Assembly (NCBI GenBank): GCA_026686845.1
Contig: JAIVEN010000015.1
Location: forward strand, 24,347,501-24,411,500
Reading direction: 5' to 3'
DNA length: 64,000 nt
From: Adenanthera pavonina
Lineage: Eukaryota; Streptophyta; Magnoliopsida; Fabales; Fabaceae
A program made the position numbers and the translations under genes. Below the pieces are notes generated by a model. That model worked only from the letters and a program-made list of their open reading frames with translations, was not told where the DNA came from and did not search any database. Shown here piece after piece: positions 25,301-37,528 of the stretch. Position 1 is the stretch's first letter. Every line of letters starts with the position of its first letter.

Positions 25301-28300
25301 AGACCGGGCTGCAAGTATCAACTTATGAGCTTTAAAGCTTTCATTCTTAACCCTGAAAAGTATGTCACAACCAACTTCAGTTTCCAAAAGGTCCTTAAAA
25401 TCTCGGCCGATGTCTGAACGTGGTACAATAATACTCTCTTTAGTTCCCTCAAAACGTGTTTGGACCACACCAACAGTGCAATGCATGACAAGGCAATCAT
25501 CTTTCAGATAATCTGAAGTTTCCAATAGTGTTCTTCTGTAAAACCTTTTGTAACCCCTGAAATGAATACAGAAAGGTGATTACAAGACTAGTACTAACTT
25601 AACAACCCTCAAGCCCATGAAAAATTGAGAAGAAATATTTCCAGCCCTAACATTCAAAAGAATGAAAGAAAAAAACTACTTTCTTGATAAACAAAAGCAT
25701 GAATAACTTATGAAACTTTCTTTTATTATATAAAAAGTTCTGATTTTGATGCTTAATAACAAAATAATAACAAGAAGCCTTTTCCCATTAAGTGAAATTA
25801 ACTACGTAGATCGCACAACGCTATTAAGCTCTATCAAAGACTAAATCTTCTATATATTATTATGAGATCCCATTTTACAACTTTCTTAATTGTTCTTCTT
25901 GGTCTCCCTCTACATCTTTTTGTAGGATTAAAGACTATTTGATCAACTTTACTCACTGGCACCACTTGCGACCTTCTTTACACATGTTAAAACAACTTTA
26001 ATCAATTTTCTACCATTTTTTACCATGCTTAATAACAAAAATTGAGAAAATTTCTGCCACTTCCAGGATACAGACTGATAGTCGAACACAGAATGCTCAC
26101 CAAACTAGATTCTGAAATGGCATATCCTGAATTTTTTATATCCAGGACTTATTAGATACTGGCAATATTGAATATTTTCTTTCTTTGTTTTTTTTTAACG
26201 TATGGACTGAGGCAATAAACTCCGCCTATGTAGTGTCATAGCCGGTCCCAAGCCCGGATAAAGGAGGAGGGTTGTGTTAGGCCCTCGACAGCCAACGTAA
26301 AAACCTGTCGAATCTCATGATATGGATCAAAGACGTATATGTGCTAAGACTAGGTCGTTGCCCGGAAGTAACGCGCTGTATGGCTCGAATGCAGTGTCAA
26401 ATGAGTTAGAGCCGCTACATCGGCGCCCGGATGTAGTGTTAAATGAGCAAGGGTTCCCACATCATGCTGGACGGATGTGGGTAAAGAAGCTAGCCCAGAA
26501 AAGCAAGATTAGATTTGGTTCTTGGAATATTGGTACGTTAACGGGTAAATCTATGGAGGTGGTGGATGTTATGATTCGAAGGAGTATTAACATCTTATGT
26601 CTTCAAGAAACTAAATGGGTGGGAGAAAAGGCTAAGGAGTTGGATACTACTGGTTATAAACTTTGGTATGTGGGGAAGGTTAGAGGAAGGAATGGAGTTG
26701 GTATTATTGTGGATAAAGACTGGAAAAAGAATGTGGTAGGAGTCAAAAGGATTGGAGATAGGATCCTATCCTTAAAATTGACTATTGGACATGATACACT
26801 CAATGTTATTAGTGCTTATGCACCTCAAGTAGGGTCGGAAGCACATTTTAAGGAAAAGTTTTGGGAAGATCTAGAGGGCTTGGTTCAAGATATCCCACAA
26901 GAGGAAAAGATCCTCATTGGGGGCGACCTTAATGGTCATGTTGGAAAAGAGACAAGGCAATATATGGGAGTTCACGGCGGTTATGGCTTTGGAGAACTAA
27001 ATGAGGAGGGACATTCCATCCTTGATTTTTCTATGGCTTACAATCTTACGATTGTAAACACATGTTTCAAGAAGCGGGAGGAGCATTTAATTACATATAA
27101 GAGTGGAGTCCAAAGGTCGCAAATTGACTTCTTTTTGGTAAGGAACTCAGATAGATCAACTTGTAAAGACTGCAAAGTAATTCCTGGTGAGAGTTTGACT
27201 TCACAACATAGGGTCTTGGTCCTTGATGTGATAGTTAAAAACCGTAAACTGAAAAGTCGAAAAGTTTTTAATCCCAGGATTAAGTGGTGGCAACTAAAAG
27301 GTGAGAAACAAGTGATTTTTACGAGGAAAGTTATGGAGGAAAGTAATTGGGACTTGCAAGGAAGTGCTAATATCTTGTGGAATGAGATGGCTAAAAGGAT
27401 CAGAGATACCGCTAAAGCAATATTGGGTGAATCTAGAGGTTTTGGACCTAAGGATAAAGAATCTTGGTGGTGGAATGAGAGTGTGCAGGAGAAGGTCAAA
27501 TATAAGAAAGAGTGTTTCAAAGCCTTGTATCTATGCAATAACGATGAAAATTGGAAATGTTATCGGTTGGCTAAAAAGGAGACTAAGAAAGCAGTGAGCG
27601 AGGCTAGATCTAAAGCTTTTGAGGAATTCTACCAGGATTTAGGAACTAAGAATGGTGAACATAAGATTTACAAAATTGCTAAGATGAGGGAAAGAAAGTC
27701 AAGAGATTTGGACCAAGTAAGATGTATTAAGGACGAAGAAGGAAAAATTTTAGTTGCAGATGATGATATCAATGAAAGATGGGGGAGCTACTTTTATAAG
27801 TTGTTCAATAATGGATTGGATATGACTATTGATACTGAAGGACTAACAACCCATGAAAACGATCTCAATTTGAATTTCTATCGTAGGATTCGGACTGGAG
27901 AGGTGAAAGAAGCTCTGAAGAGAATAGATAATGGTAAAGCCATTGGCCCCGATGGTATTCCTATCGAAGTTTGGAAGTGCTTAGGAGAGAAAGGGGTTTG
28001 GTGGCTCACTAAGTTATTTAACGAGATTTTAAGGTCCAAGAAAATGTCAGAGGAATGGAGAAAGAGCACTCTAGTGCCCATATACAAAAACAAGGGGGAT
28101 ATCCAAAATTGTGCTAATTATCGGGGGATAAAACTCATGAGTCACACCATGAAACTCTGGGAAAGAGTGATTGAGTATAGACTCAGAAAGGAGTCTCGTA
28201 TTTCAGAAAACCAATTTGGATTTATGCCAGGACGGTCTACAACAGAGGCTATTTATCTTTTAAGGGGTTTGATTGAAAGATATCGGAGTAAAGAGAGGGA

Positions 28301-30371
28301 CTTGCATATGGTTTTCATTGATTTGGAAAAAGCCTATGATAGGGTACCAAGAGATATTTTGTGGAAAGCAATGGAGAAGAAAGGTGTCAGGGTGGCTTAT
28401 ATTCGAGTCATAAAGGATATGTATGAGGGGGCAACGACAAGTGTGAGGACTCCTGGAGGTGTGACAAAGGACTTCCCTATAACAATAGGCTTACATCAAG
28501 GATCTTCTTTGAGTCCATACCTGTTTGATCTGGTTTTGGATGTTCTTACAGAACATATACAAGAAGAAATTCCAAAGTGTATGCTCTTCGCAGATGATAT
28601 AGTTTTAATTGAAGACTCAAGAGAAGAGGTCAACTCTAAACTTGAATTATGGAGACATACTTTGGAATCAAAAGGTTTCCGTCTAAGTAGGAGTAAGACG
28701 GAATATATGCATTGCAAATTTAATAAGAGGCCAATTATAGAGGATTCAGAGGTAAAAATTGGAGAGCAAATCATTCCTGAGGTGTCAAAGTTTAAATATT
28801 TGGGGTCGATTTTACAGAATAATGGTGAAATTGATGGGGATGTTATGCATAGGATACAAGCTGGGTGGTTAAAGTGGAGGAAAGCTACAGGAGTTATTTG
28901 TGACCGCAAGGTGCCTACTAAGCTTAAAGGTAAATTTTACAGAACAGCTATAAGACCAGCAATGCTATATGGTAGTGAATGTTGGGCTTTGAAAGGACAA
29001 CAAGAGCATAAGATGGGAGTAGCAGAGATGAGAATGTTGAGATGGATGTGTGGTCATACAAAATTGGATAAGATACGAAATGACTGTATACGAAGAAAAG
29101 TTGGGGTAGCACCTATTGAGGAGAAGATGGTGGAACATCGTTTAAGGTGGTTTGGGCATGTACAAAGAAGAGGGCAAGAGGAGCCAGTGAAGAGAGTTGA
29201 TCAAATGGCCTGGAGCCCGATCAAAAGGCGTAGAGGAAGACCAAAAAGGACATTAAGGGAAGTTATAAGGAATGACCTTTTGAGATATGATCTATCTGAA
29301 GAGATGGCGTTTGATAGAGCTCATTGGCGTCGTTTGATCCATGTAGCCGACCCCACTTAGTGGGATAAGGCTATTGTTGTTGTTGTTGTTGTATGGACTG
29401 AGGCAATACTGACTTTTAAAACACCAATTTCACAACTGCCTTGAGAGAACTATAAAACAAAATTACGTTACAGACAATTTTTTAGTGGTAACATTACCTT
29501 CACTGTAAACCCAAGTTGAGTGATGGATTAATAAACAGAACACCCTCTTCCATTCTTATTCTTATTTATTTCAAATTGACAAACATAAGAACATAAAAGT
29601 AATCTAATCAAGCAAGTTTCTATAATTTCCCCGCCTCCAAAAAAAGCTAGAGTATCTATGCACAGAACCAATAAAAAAACATCCACACCAAAAATAAAAA
29701 ATCATTGAATTGATGCTCTTTTTCAAGATAAGTATATTTAATTATATTACCTTCAAAGACATTATTCTCACTAATGACTAAACACAATTTCTAGTAGCAC
29801 CAGCAGGAAAATCATCCACTCCAATCAAAACCCTAAACCCCAAATTTTCAAAATATAAGTTTTCCTCCCACTTAGAACCTTCCCAATATCAGAATTAAAC
29901 AAGAAAAATTGATGTCCAAAGATAAACAACTACACAAAATTCATACCACATGCTGCCTCTATACTTCAATGTATAGGGTCCACTCTCCAGCGGACGATCA
30001 AAATGGCTATGTACTTTATCATTCCCATTGTCACTCTGATCAATCAAAGTCAACTTGAACAAAGCCCTCACATCGGTTCCCTCGCTCGCCAACGCAATGA
30101 AAACCGAAACGTACATCGAATTATCCTCTGGGTTCTTGCCGTCCGGGTAAAAATATATTGCCCAATCGAAGCCACCAACACTGAAAGTGTCGCTCATTAT
30201 ATACTTGCCAGCACCCATCCCTTTGGCCAAAGAATAACCTTTTATGGTGAATTGATGCGACCCATCAACGGTCTCGCAAATGGACCTGGAGCACGACCGG
30301 GAGTCCGAGAAGGGCTTGAAATCGCCCAGTCTTTCTTCCAATTCAGAGGTTCCCAAGGGCTTAGGGGACAT
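22341..30371 (-). CDS. BPM: BTB/POZ-MATH (BPM) protein, cullin-3 ubiquitin-ligase adaptor
   Basis: Adaptor that binds substrates through MATH and CUL3 through BTB, so that targets (in Arabidopsis several transcription factors) are ubiquitinated. Minus-strand exons are 29947-30371, 25211-25556, 23047-23323 and 22341-22558 (425+346+277+218 nt). They join in frame to 421 codons plus stop with GT..AG borders. MATH spans about residues 20-150 (HQFTIKGYSLAKGMG to KYRGSMWGY). BTB starts near 205 (CDILFRV, FKAHKLILAARSPMFRAQF). A BACK-like helical part follows (MVQHLLAAADLYNLDRLKLL, TVATTLALAEQHHC), and the C-terminus is basic (GRRIRRR). The start is 30369-30371. The frame upstream opens only through a TTG. 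Exon 3 begins V-M-L-L where relatives usually have A-M-L-L. Intron 1 (4.4 kb) and intron 2 (1.9 kb) are swollen by LINE insertions, yet every splice border is intact. Confidence 0.94.
24500..25096 (+). mobile_element. 5'-truncated, decayed RTE LINE copy in BPM intron 2
   Basis: Aligns without large gaps to the last 590 bases of the intact LINE at 28790-29385, by eye about 85% identical. It includes the C-terminal coding end (CCCCACTTAG) and the (TTG)n tail. Several changes create stops. Many differences are G-to-A or C-to-T. It lies antisense to BPM, as does the full-length copy in the neighbouring intron. No clear target duplication could be assigned. Confidence 0.85.
26218..29390 (+). mobile_element. 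Full-length RTE-clade LINE in BPM intron 1
   Basis: A 3.17-kb non-LTR retrotransposon flanked by a perfect 18-bp target duplication, GTATGGACTGAGGCAATA (26200-26217 and 29391-29408). It has a short 5' UTR (26218-26321), one ORF, a 3' UTR of only about 30 bases and a (TTG)n tail instead of poly(A). A single ORF with endonuclease then reverse transcriptase, and a short microsatellite-type tail, are hallmarks of the RTE clade. The intact ORF and identical duplications point to a fairly recent insertion. Confidence 0.9.
26322..29360 (+). CDS. RTE LINE polyprotein: AP endonuclease plus reverse transcriptase
   Basis: An uninterrupted 1012-residue frame that supplies target-primed reverse transcription for the element. 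An APE-type endonuclease spans about residues 63-310 with IRFGSWNIGTLTGKS, LCLQETKW near 93, GGDLNGHVG near 200, SQIDFFLVR, and TSQHRVLVLDV for the catalytic His. Reverse transcriptase follows at about 540-840 with NYRGIKLMSHTMKLWERV, QFGFMPGRSTTEAI, FIDLEKAYDRVPR and the catalytic box FADDIVLI near 755. The basic C-terminus (RRRGRPKRTLREVIRNDL, HWRRLIHVADPT) is usual for this group. Stop TAG at 29358-29360. All key residues appear present, so it may be functional. The start is the first ATG, and a longer frame cannot be excluded. Confidence 0.9.
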   Translation: MDQRRICAKTRSLPGSNALYGSNAVSNELEPLHRRPDVVLNEQGFPHHAGRMWVKKLAQKSKIRFGSWNIGTLTGKSMEVVDVMIRRSINILCLQETKWVGEKAKELDTTGYKLWYVGKVRGRNGVGIIVDKDWKKNVVGVKRIGDRILSLKLTIGHDTLNVISAYAPQVGSEAHFKEKFWEDLEGLVQDIPQEEKILIGGDLNGHVGKETRQYMGVHGGYGFGELNEEGHSILDFSMAYNLTIVNTCFKKREEHLITYKSGVQRSQIDFFLVRNSDRSTCKDCKVIPGESLTSQHRVLVLDVIVKNRKLKSRKVFNPRIKWWQLKGEKQVIFTRKVMEESNWDLQGSANILWNEMAKRIRDTAKAILGESRGFGPKDKESWWWNESVQEKVKYKKECFKALYLCNNDENWKCYRLAKKETKKAVSEARSKAFEEFYQDLGTKNGEHKIYKIAKMRERKSRDLDQVRCIKDEEGKILVADDDINERWGSYFYKLFNNGLDMTIDTEGLTTHENDLNLNFYRRIRTGEVKEALKRIDNGKAIGPDGIPIEVWKCLGEKGVWWLTKLFNEILRSKKMSEEWRKSTLVPIYKNKGDIQNCANYRGIKLMSHTMKLWERVIEYRLRKESRISENQFGFMPGRSTTEAIYLLRGLIERYRSKERDLHMVFIDLEKAYDRVPRDILWKAMEKKGVRVAYIRVIKDMYEGATTSVRTPGGVTKDFPITIGLHQGSSLSPYLFDLVLDVLTEHIQEEIPKCMLFADDIVLIEDSREEVNSKLELWRHTLESKGFRLSRSKTEYMHCKFNKRPIIEDSEVKIGEQIIPEVSKFKYLGSILQNNGEIDGDVMHRIQAGWLKWRKATGVICDRKVPTKLKGKFYRTAIRPAMLYGSECWALKGQQEHKMGVAEMRMLRWMCGHTKLDKIRNDCIRRKVGVAPIEEKMVEHRLRWFGHVQRRGQEEPVKRVDQMAWSPIKRRRGRPKRTLREVIRNDLLRYDLSEEMAFDRAHWRRLIHVADPT

Positions 30372-31110
30372 CACGACCAAGACACTAAAACCCTAGAAAA
30401 AAAAAAGGACCGACCGAACAAAGGGAAAACAATGAAAGGCTATTGCTGGGAATTGGGAAGCAGAGTGGTGAAGGCTGGGTGGGAGAGAAGAAAAGTAAAG
30501 GACGTGGAGTGCCGTTATTAGGCGAGGCCTGTGAACTTTGCGCGCTCGTAAAAGCTGAGAAATATGTCACTGTGCAGAGAATAAGGGCACGTTTGTGATT
30601 TTAGGATGGAAAAAATAGAATAAAAATGAAATTTATTATTATTATTTTTATTTACTCTTATAAGCCAATTTAGATAAAAAATATGAATAAATTCATATTG
30701 CTTTAGCTTTCTCATGTAACTAGAATTCTCTTTCCAGCACAATAAGCGGGGATGTTTTATTTTATATGTCAAACTGAATTTTGTTGATCAGAGAAAATGA
30801 ATGTATATTGTGGAATTAGTGTACTTGTCCGAGCAAATAGTTGTCTCAATAATTGATATAGACATAGATCAATTAAACGATAGCTTTGCTGATAAGAAGA
30901 AATGAATGGATGTTTTAATTGTCTGAATAATGGGGGAGTATAACATAGTTTGACAAAAGTAGAATCATTATTTTAATTGAATAGGGTCAAGCATAACAAT
31001 TGATTGGAATCTTCGTGATCATGAATGTAGTTATGGTAATATACTAAATGACTGAAAGATGAGGTTATATTAGTAGGAAAACGAATGTTAGAAGTTCAGT
31101 AGTCCAATAG
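30372..31110 (-). other. Upstream region of the BPM gene
   Basis: About 30372-30540 is GC-richer than the flanks and probably holds the 5' UTR and core promoter of the minus-strand BPM gene. Beyond this it is AT-rich with nothing recognised. No TATA box could be assigned with confidence. Confidence 0.4.
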
Positions 31111-31687
31111 TGTAATGACCCTAAAATAAAAAATAAATAATAATAATAATAATAATAATAAGTAAATTTTAATAAATGTATACCAAGTTTCCTTAAGTCT
31201 TAAGTTAAATCTCAAAATGATACTAAGTTAAACATTTTTTTTTTTTCCTAATATTTTTGAAATTTCTGAAATACCCTTCCTTTTCCTCCCAATGAAATGG
31301 GTCTTTTGGTTATTTTCATATAAATTTTTCTCTTTTCTTCTTCATGACCGATATTTTTAGGACTTAAAAAAGAATCTCACTTTCTCAAATAATAAAAAAG
31401 GGGTTGTGCCTTAAACCTCCCTTCTTCACCACCGAATTCTTTCTCTTCCTTTTCCCTTTGTGCCATTTTACTTTTTCCTCTTGCGTAATCAATTGCGTCA
31501 TTTGGGTGTGGTGGCATGGTTGCTTCTCCTCTCTCTTCTTCCTCTTTATTCTTGCTTTTCTCTTTATGTTTCTCTCTTATGTTGTGATATTGTTCCCCTT
31601 CATTTCTATCCATTTGTGTGAGTGGAGTTGACTTTTTCCTTCATTTAATCTACCCTTGTTTTCGCGTTAAAAACAAAGGAAGCATAG

Positions 31688-32297
31688 TGTTAGAGTTTTG
31701 TGTGGGTGTGTGTTAAAAATGAAGTCTCACATTGCTCAAGAAATGGGAAGCCTTAGTGTATATATGCTAAGATATGAAATTGGGCAAGTGAATGGACTAA
31801 GAGAAGAAAGTGGGCTTGCGCGCACAACAACGGGCAAACGTAGTTGAAATCTATCATTTCCCCCCTGCGCATGAGTATAACACGAAATTGGGCATTTTTA
31901 TGAAAATTATTCTACAAAATTCCAGAATAATTTACATTAAATTGCTTACAAAATAACCTTATCTTTTCAATAGTTCAAAACCAATGCTTAAATTGTCATC
32001 AACGTGTTTAAATATTGCCCAATATTCATGTGATTCTGGAGCCTATAAATATAAAGCTTCGCATGTGTTTCAGATGCACAGAAGTCCCTTGAGCTTTCGG
32101 GCATTACCTCCTCTACTCCTTGCTCTCTGAGTTCTTCATCTCCTTCTTCTGTTTCTGCTGTTCTGTGACCTTGCTTTGCAGGAGGGGTTCGTTTAATCCA
32201 GGGGAGTTGCCTCATTCAATCGTGTGTGGTGGAATAGCTCTTGAAGATAGTGTCTTTCGGCATGACTTGAACTAGTTTGTGAATCCAATATTCAACA
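31688..32297 (+). repeat. Copia 5' LTR
   Basis: 610 bp, TG...CA. Compared with the 3' LTR it lacks about 120 bp near 31970 and has about 38 extra bases near 32098-32140, besides scattered substitutions. Confidence 0.85.
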
Positions 32298-32371
32298 ATC
32301 TCAAGAGCTAAATGGAAACACACTAGAATGCCGATGATGTTCCTAGTATTGTCAACGTTGCCACTATTGGT

Positions 32372-35300
32372 TTGGGTAGAGATGGTGGCTCATCCTCTGT
32401 CTATATTTTTGCTGTAGTGTCACTTCTTAAGCCGTTTCTCGACGTTTCAAAGATCGAAGTGTTTGACGGGAAGAATTTTAGGCTGTGGCAGGAGCGTGTT
32501 TTCTCCGTCCTTGACATGCACGGGGTGGCCATTGCACTCACACAATCCGAGCTTCCTTTGGACATTGACCAAGCTCAGAGATGTTTGGGTTCATGCGAAC
32601 AAGGTATGCAGGCACACTATCATTAGTACATTATCTAATGATCTTTTCGATGTTTATTGTGTGTACAAGGAGGCCAACAAGATCTGGGAGTCATTAGTCA
32701 CCAAGTATATTGCTGAGGATGCAAGGAAACAAAAGTTTGTTGTAGGAAACTATTACAAGTGGGAGATGACTAAGGACAAAGACATCAAATTGCAAATTAA
32801 TGAGTACTACAAATTGCTAGAAGAGCTCCGTGCAGAAAAAATCAATCTTCCAGATGAATTTGTTGCTGGGATCCTTATTGAGAAACTGCCAAAATCATGG
32901 AATGACTACAAGCAGCAACTCAAACACAAGTAGAAGTAGCTTTTGTTGTCTAACCTCATCACTCATATCATTATTGAAGACACCAACCGGAAGGCAATTC
33001 GAGTAGCAAAGGCAAAGAAATGACTTCTAAAGAAAACTTGGTGGAGACAAAGCAACATAACAAGAGATATGATTCTAAGAACAAAAGGCCTGATTGCAAA
33101 CCCAAAAATGCTAACCCCACCTTCAAAAAGAAAGGCAATTGCTTTGTTTATGGAAAGCCAGGTCACCATGCAAGTCAATGCAGAAAGAGGGCTAGAAGTG
33201 ATAATCGTCCAAAGTTAAGTGCAAATTTGGTTCAAGGAGATGATAGTGATGATGATGAGATCATTGTTGTAGTTGTCTCTCAAGCTCTTGTTATCTCCGA
33301 TGTAAAGAAGTAGGTGGTAGACTCTGGGGCTACCAGGTACATTTGTGCTAACAGAGAGATGTTTACCTCCTATGACCCTATCAAGGAAGGAGAAGACCGC
33401 ATTAATCTTGCTGATTCTCGAACTGCAAAAGTTTAAGGGAAAGGGAAAGTGGTTCTTAAGCTCATATTTGGAAAGACTTTGGCTCTGAATGATGTCTTAT
33501 ATGTGCCTGATGTTAGAGCAAACTTAGTATCTGTAGCTCTGTTGGGACATGCTGGGGTTAAAGTGTTATTCGAGTCTGATAAGATTGTAATGACAAAAAA
33601 ATGTTTTTGTAGGAAAGGGTTATTGAAACTAGGGACTATTTGTTCTGAATGTTGATATGAATGAAAATGCATCTTCTTCCACTTACTTACCTATTTATAC
33701 GATTGATTCTTTAATATATGGCATGCTAGATTAGGACATGATAGTAAGTCTTATATAAATAAAATGAAACAACTTGGTTTAATTTCTAGAATTAAAAATG
33801 ATTTTTTAAAGAAATGTGAAGTGTGTGTAGAAGCAAAATTAGCAAAAAAATCTCACTTTTCAACTCAAAGAGAAACTGAGCTACTTTCTTTGATTAATAC
33901 TGATTTGGGTGATTTGAAACAAATCATGACTAGAGGTGGTAAAAAGTATTATATTACTTTCATTGATGATTTTTCAAGGTTTACTAAAGTATATTTATTG
34001 AGAAATAAGGATGAAGCTTTTGAAAAATTTCTTTTGTATAAAGCAGAGGTTGAAAATCAACTTAATAAAAGGATTAAAAGAGTAAGGTCAGATAGAGAAG
34101 GAGAATAGGTGTTATTAAATGATTTTTGTGAATAGGAGGGTATGATTCATGAACTAACTCCTCTATATTCGCCTTAGTCAAATGGTGTTGCAGAAAGGAA
34201 AAATAAAACTTTAAAAGAAATGATGAATGCTTTGCTTGTGAACTCTTCTGCACCAGATAATTTATAGGGAGAAGCTTTATTATCTGCTTGTTTTCTACAA
34301 AATAGAATACCTTATAAGAAAACAAATAAAACACCTTATAAATTATGGAAATGTTTTATACCCAATCTAAAATATTTGAAAGTATGGGGATGTCTTGCAA
34401 AAGTTTTACTTCCTGATCCTAAAAAGAGAAAATTAGCTACAAAAACTTCTCATTGCATCTTTATTAGTTATGCTGAACATAGTGCTGCTTATAGATTTAG
34501 TTTTAAAAAGTGATATTTTGGATCACAACACTATTATTGAAACTAAAGATGCTAAATTTTTTGAACATATTTTTCCTCTAAAGGTTGAGCAGATTCCTCA
34601 AAAAGTAGAAAATTTCTCTCCTTCTTTTTAAAAAATTCAAATGAAGATATGGTTGAAAATTTAAGGAGAAGTAAAAGACAAAGAAAAGAAACAACTTTTG
34701 GAGATGATTTTTATACTTACTTAGTATAAGATACACCATCAATTTTTTATGAAGCTATTTCTTCTTCTGATGCTCAGTTTTGGAAAGAAGCTATTAAAAC
34801 TAAAATTGATTCTCTTATTCAAAACAAAATCTGGATTTTAGTGGATTTGCCTCCAAGAGCAAAGCCTATTGATTGCAAATGCGTTTTCAAGAAAAAATAT
34901 TTTCCTGAGGGTTCTATTGATAAATATAAAGCGAGGCTAATAGTTAAAGAATTTACTTAAAAGTAAAATATTGATTATTTTGATACTTTTTCTCCTGTGA
35001 CAAGCATTTCTTCTATAAGAATTCTTATTGCTTTAGCTTCTGTTTATAACCTTTTTATTCATCAAATGGATGTTAAAACAACATTTCTAAATGGTGATTT
35101 AAAAGAAGAAATTTATATGGTATAACCTGAAGGATGTATAGTTCCTGGACAAGAAAACAAAGTTTGTAAACTTATTAAATCTTTGTATGGTTTAAAGCAA
35201 GCACCAAAACAATGACATGAAAAATTAGATCAAGTTTTGACAAGTAATGGTTTTTCTACAGTTGAAGTGGAAAAATGTGTTTATACAAAGCTTGTAGGTA

Positions 35301-36210
35301 GTGGTTTTGTGATTATTTGTTTGTATGTAGATGACATGCTTATTTTTGGCACTAGCATGAATGTTATTATTAAAACTAAATGTTTTCTTGCATCAAATTT
35401 TGACATGAAAGATATGGGTGAAGCTTAAGTGATTTTGGGTGTTAAAATCATAAGGAATGAAAATGGCATTTTATTATCTCAAGAACATTACATTGAAAAA
35501 ATTCTTAGAAAATTTGGACATTTTGATGATTCTTCCTTAAGTAGTCCTTATGATTCTAGTGTACAACTAACAAAACACAAAGGTGTTCCGGTGGCTCAAT
35601 CTGAGTATGCACAGATTATTGGAAGTCTGTTGCATTTGATGAATTTTACCAGGCCTGATATAGCATATGTTGTATGTAGATTGAGCAGATATACCCACTA
35701 CCCAAGCAGTGATCATTGGGTGGCCTTAGTAAGAATAATGAGATATTTAGGAGGTACAATGAATTATGGTATATTTTATAGTGGATTTTCTGTTGTATTA
35801 GAAGGATACAGTGATGCTAATTGGATCTCAGATTCAAGTAAGATTAAATCCACTAGTGGATATGTATTCGCTCTTGGTGGTGGTGTAGTATCCTGGAGAT
35901 CAGCCAAACAAAGTATCATTACAAAATCCTTAAGGGATTCATAGTTTATTGCTATGGAATTGACTGGTACCAAAGCTGAGTGGTTAAAAATCTTCTTTGC
36001 AAATATTCCATTGGGAGAAAAACTAACACCATCAGTATCGTTACATTGTGATAGCCAATCTGCAACAGCTACAGCTAAAAATAAGACCTTTAATGGCAAA
36101 AGTAGACATATTCAGTTGAGACATAACATTATAAGGTAGCTGCTAAAAGATGGAGTAATCTCAATTGAGTTTGTAAGGTCAGAAGTAAATCTGGCAGATC
36201 CTTTGACTAA
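32372..36210 (+). pseudogene. Copia gag-pol, inactivated
   Basis: Fragments in order. Gag of the UBN2 type (FLDVSKIEVFDGKNFRLWQE, then after a frame change WESLVTKYIAEDARKQKFVV) is at 32400-32930. A zinc knuckle at about 33135-33180 reads CFVYGKPGHHASQC, where the second Cys is Tyr. Protease VDSGATRYIC is at about 33310, integrase (ITFIDDFSRFTKVYLL) at 33715-34640, and reverse transcriptase with YVDDMLIFG near 35325. RNase H (GYSDANWISDSSKIKSTSGYVF) is at 35600-36170. More than ten in-frame stops and at least one frameshift disable it. Several stops sit where the family has Gln or Trp, consistent with C-to-T decay. It can only be a non-autonomous copy. Confidence 0.9.
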
Positions 36211-36822
36211 ACACCTGGGAAAGAAACAAATTATTAACACATCAAGGGGAATGAGACTTAAGCCAATTTGAAATTAACAATGATGATAACCTAACCTCCG
36301 TGATTGGAAATCCCATGAAGGAGGTTTATATAGGTAAGAACAAATCATTTGTTAGTTCTGCTAGCACTAAAAATCAAGTCCCTTCCTATGGTTTGAGAAA
36401 GTGCTAGAATGCATTGTTGGTGAGGTTGAGCAAAGCTCTTAATGATTTTCATATTCCTTATAGATGGTATATTCATTGTAGATACACTTGATGAAATCAC
36501 CTATATGAATATGGAGTGGGGCCGCTCTTATGAGATCATGATGAATCTCTAGAGCATTCATTAAAACTAGGCGCGCGCACGGTCGTCTAACAATCAAAAC
36601 TGCCATTAACAGCAGAGACTATGGGGGTATAATCTGACTGATAATGCCCCTAGTAGACATCAAGAGTTGTTGGTTCATAGAAGTAAGCTTCACGAACAAT
36701 TCTGTGTACTAAGTTTTATTGGTCTAGGTTTGGTTCATAGTCCAAAAGACACTAGATTCGAAACCTTTATGCTCATATTGAAACTCAGATGATGTTGATC
36801 TTTTAACACACATGTGGGGGAT

Positions 36823-37528
36823 TGTTAGAGTTTTGTGTGGGTGTGTGTTAAAAATGAAGTCCCACATTACTCAAGAAATGGGAAGCCTTAGTGTATATAT
36901 GCTAAGATGCGAAATTGGGCAAGTGAATGGGCTAAGAGGAGAAAGTGGGCTCGTGCGCACAACAACAGACCAACAAAGGGCAAATGTAGTTGAAATCTAT
37001 CATTTCCCCCTTACGCATGAGTATAACACGGAATTAGGCATTTTTATGAAAATTATTTTACAAAATTCCAGAATAATTTACATCAAAATTGCTTACAAAA
37101 TAACCTTATCTTTTCAACAGTTTCGGTTTTGAAACCTTTGGATTCTGTAATGTTGGAGTTTTCCATCGGTTTCTACCATTGATTTGATATTCCTCTAACG
37201 TTTAGAAATGGATTACATTAAATAGATTTTCGCTACCATCATTCAAAACCGATGCTTAAATTGTCATTAATGTGTTTAAATATTGCCCAACGTTCGTGTG
37301 TTTCTGGAGCCTATACATATAGAGCTTCGCATGTGTTTTAGATGCACAGAAGTCCCTTGAGTTCTTCACCTCCTTCTTTTGTTTCTACTGTTCTGTGATC
37401 TTGCTTTGCAGGAGGGGTTTGTTTAATTTTGGGGAGCTGCCTCATTCAATCGTGTGTGGTGGAATAGCTCTTAAGGACATTGTCCTCCAGCATGACTCGA
37501 ACCAATTTTTGAATCCAATATTCAACAA
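36823..37528 (+). repeat. Copia 3' LTR
   Basis: 706 bp, same termini as the 5' LTR. It keeps a roughly 120-bp segment (about 37122-37245) that is missing from the 5' LTR. Confidence 0.85.

Larger units (their letters stand above)
31688..37528 (+). mobile_element. Decayed Ty1/copia retrotransposon with both LTRs
   Basis: Two direct LTRs (31688-32297 and 36823-37528) start TGTTAGAGTTTTGTGTGGG and end AATATTCAACA, with a polypurine-like tract (TGTGGGGGA) just before the right LTR. Flanks CATAG and AATAG are a probable 5-bp target duplication with one change. Domain order is gag, protease, integrase, reverse transcriptase, RNase H, which defines copia. No standard initiator-tRNA-Met primer site is visible after the left LTR. 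It is inserted inside the solo LTR 31111-39506, so it is younger than that LTR. Confidence 0.9.
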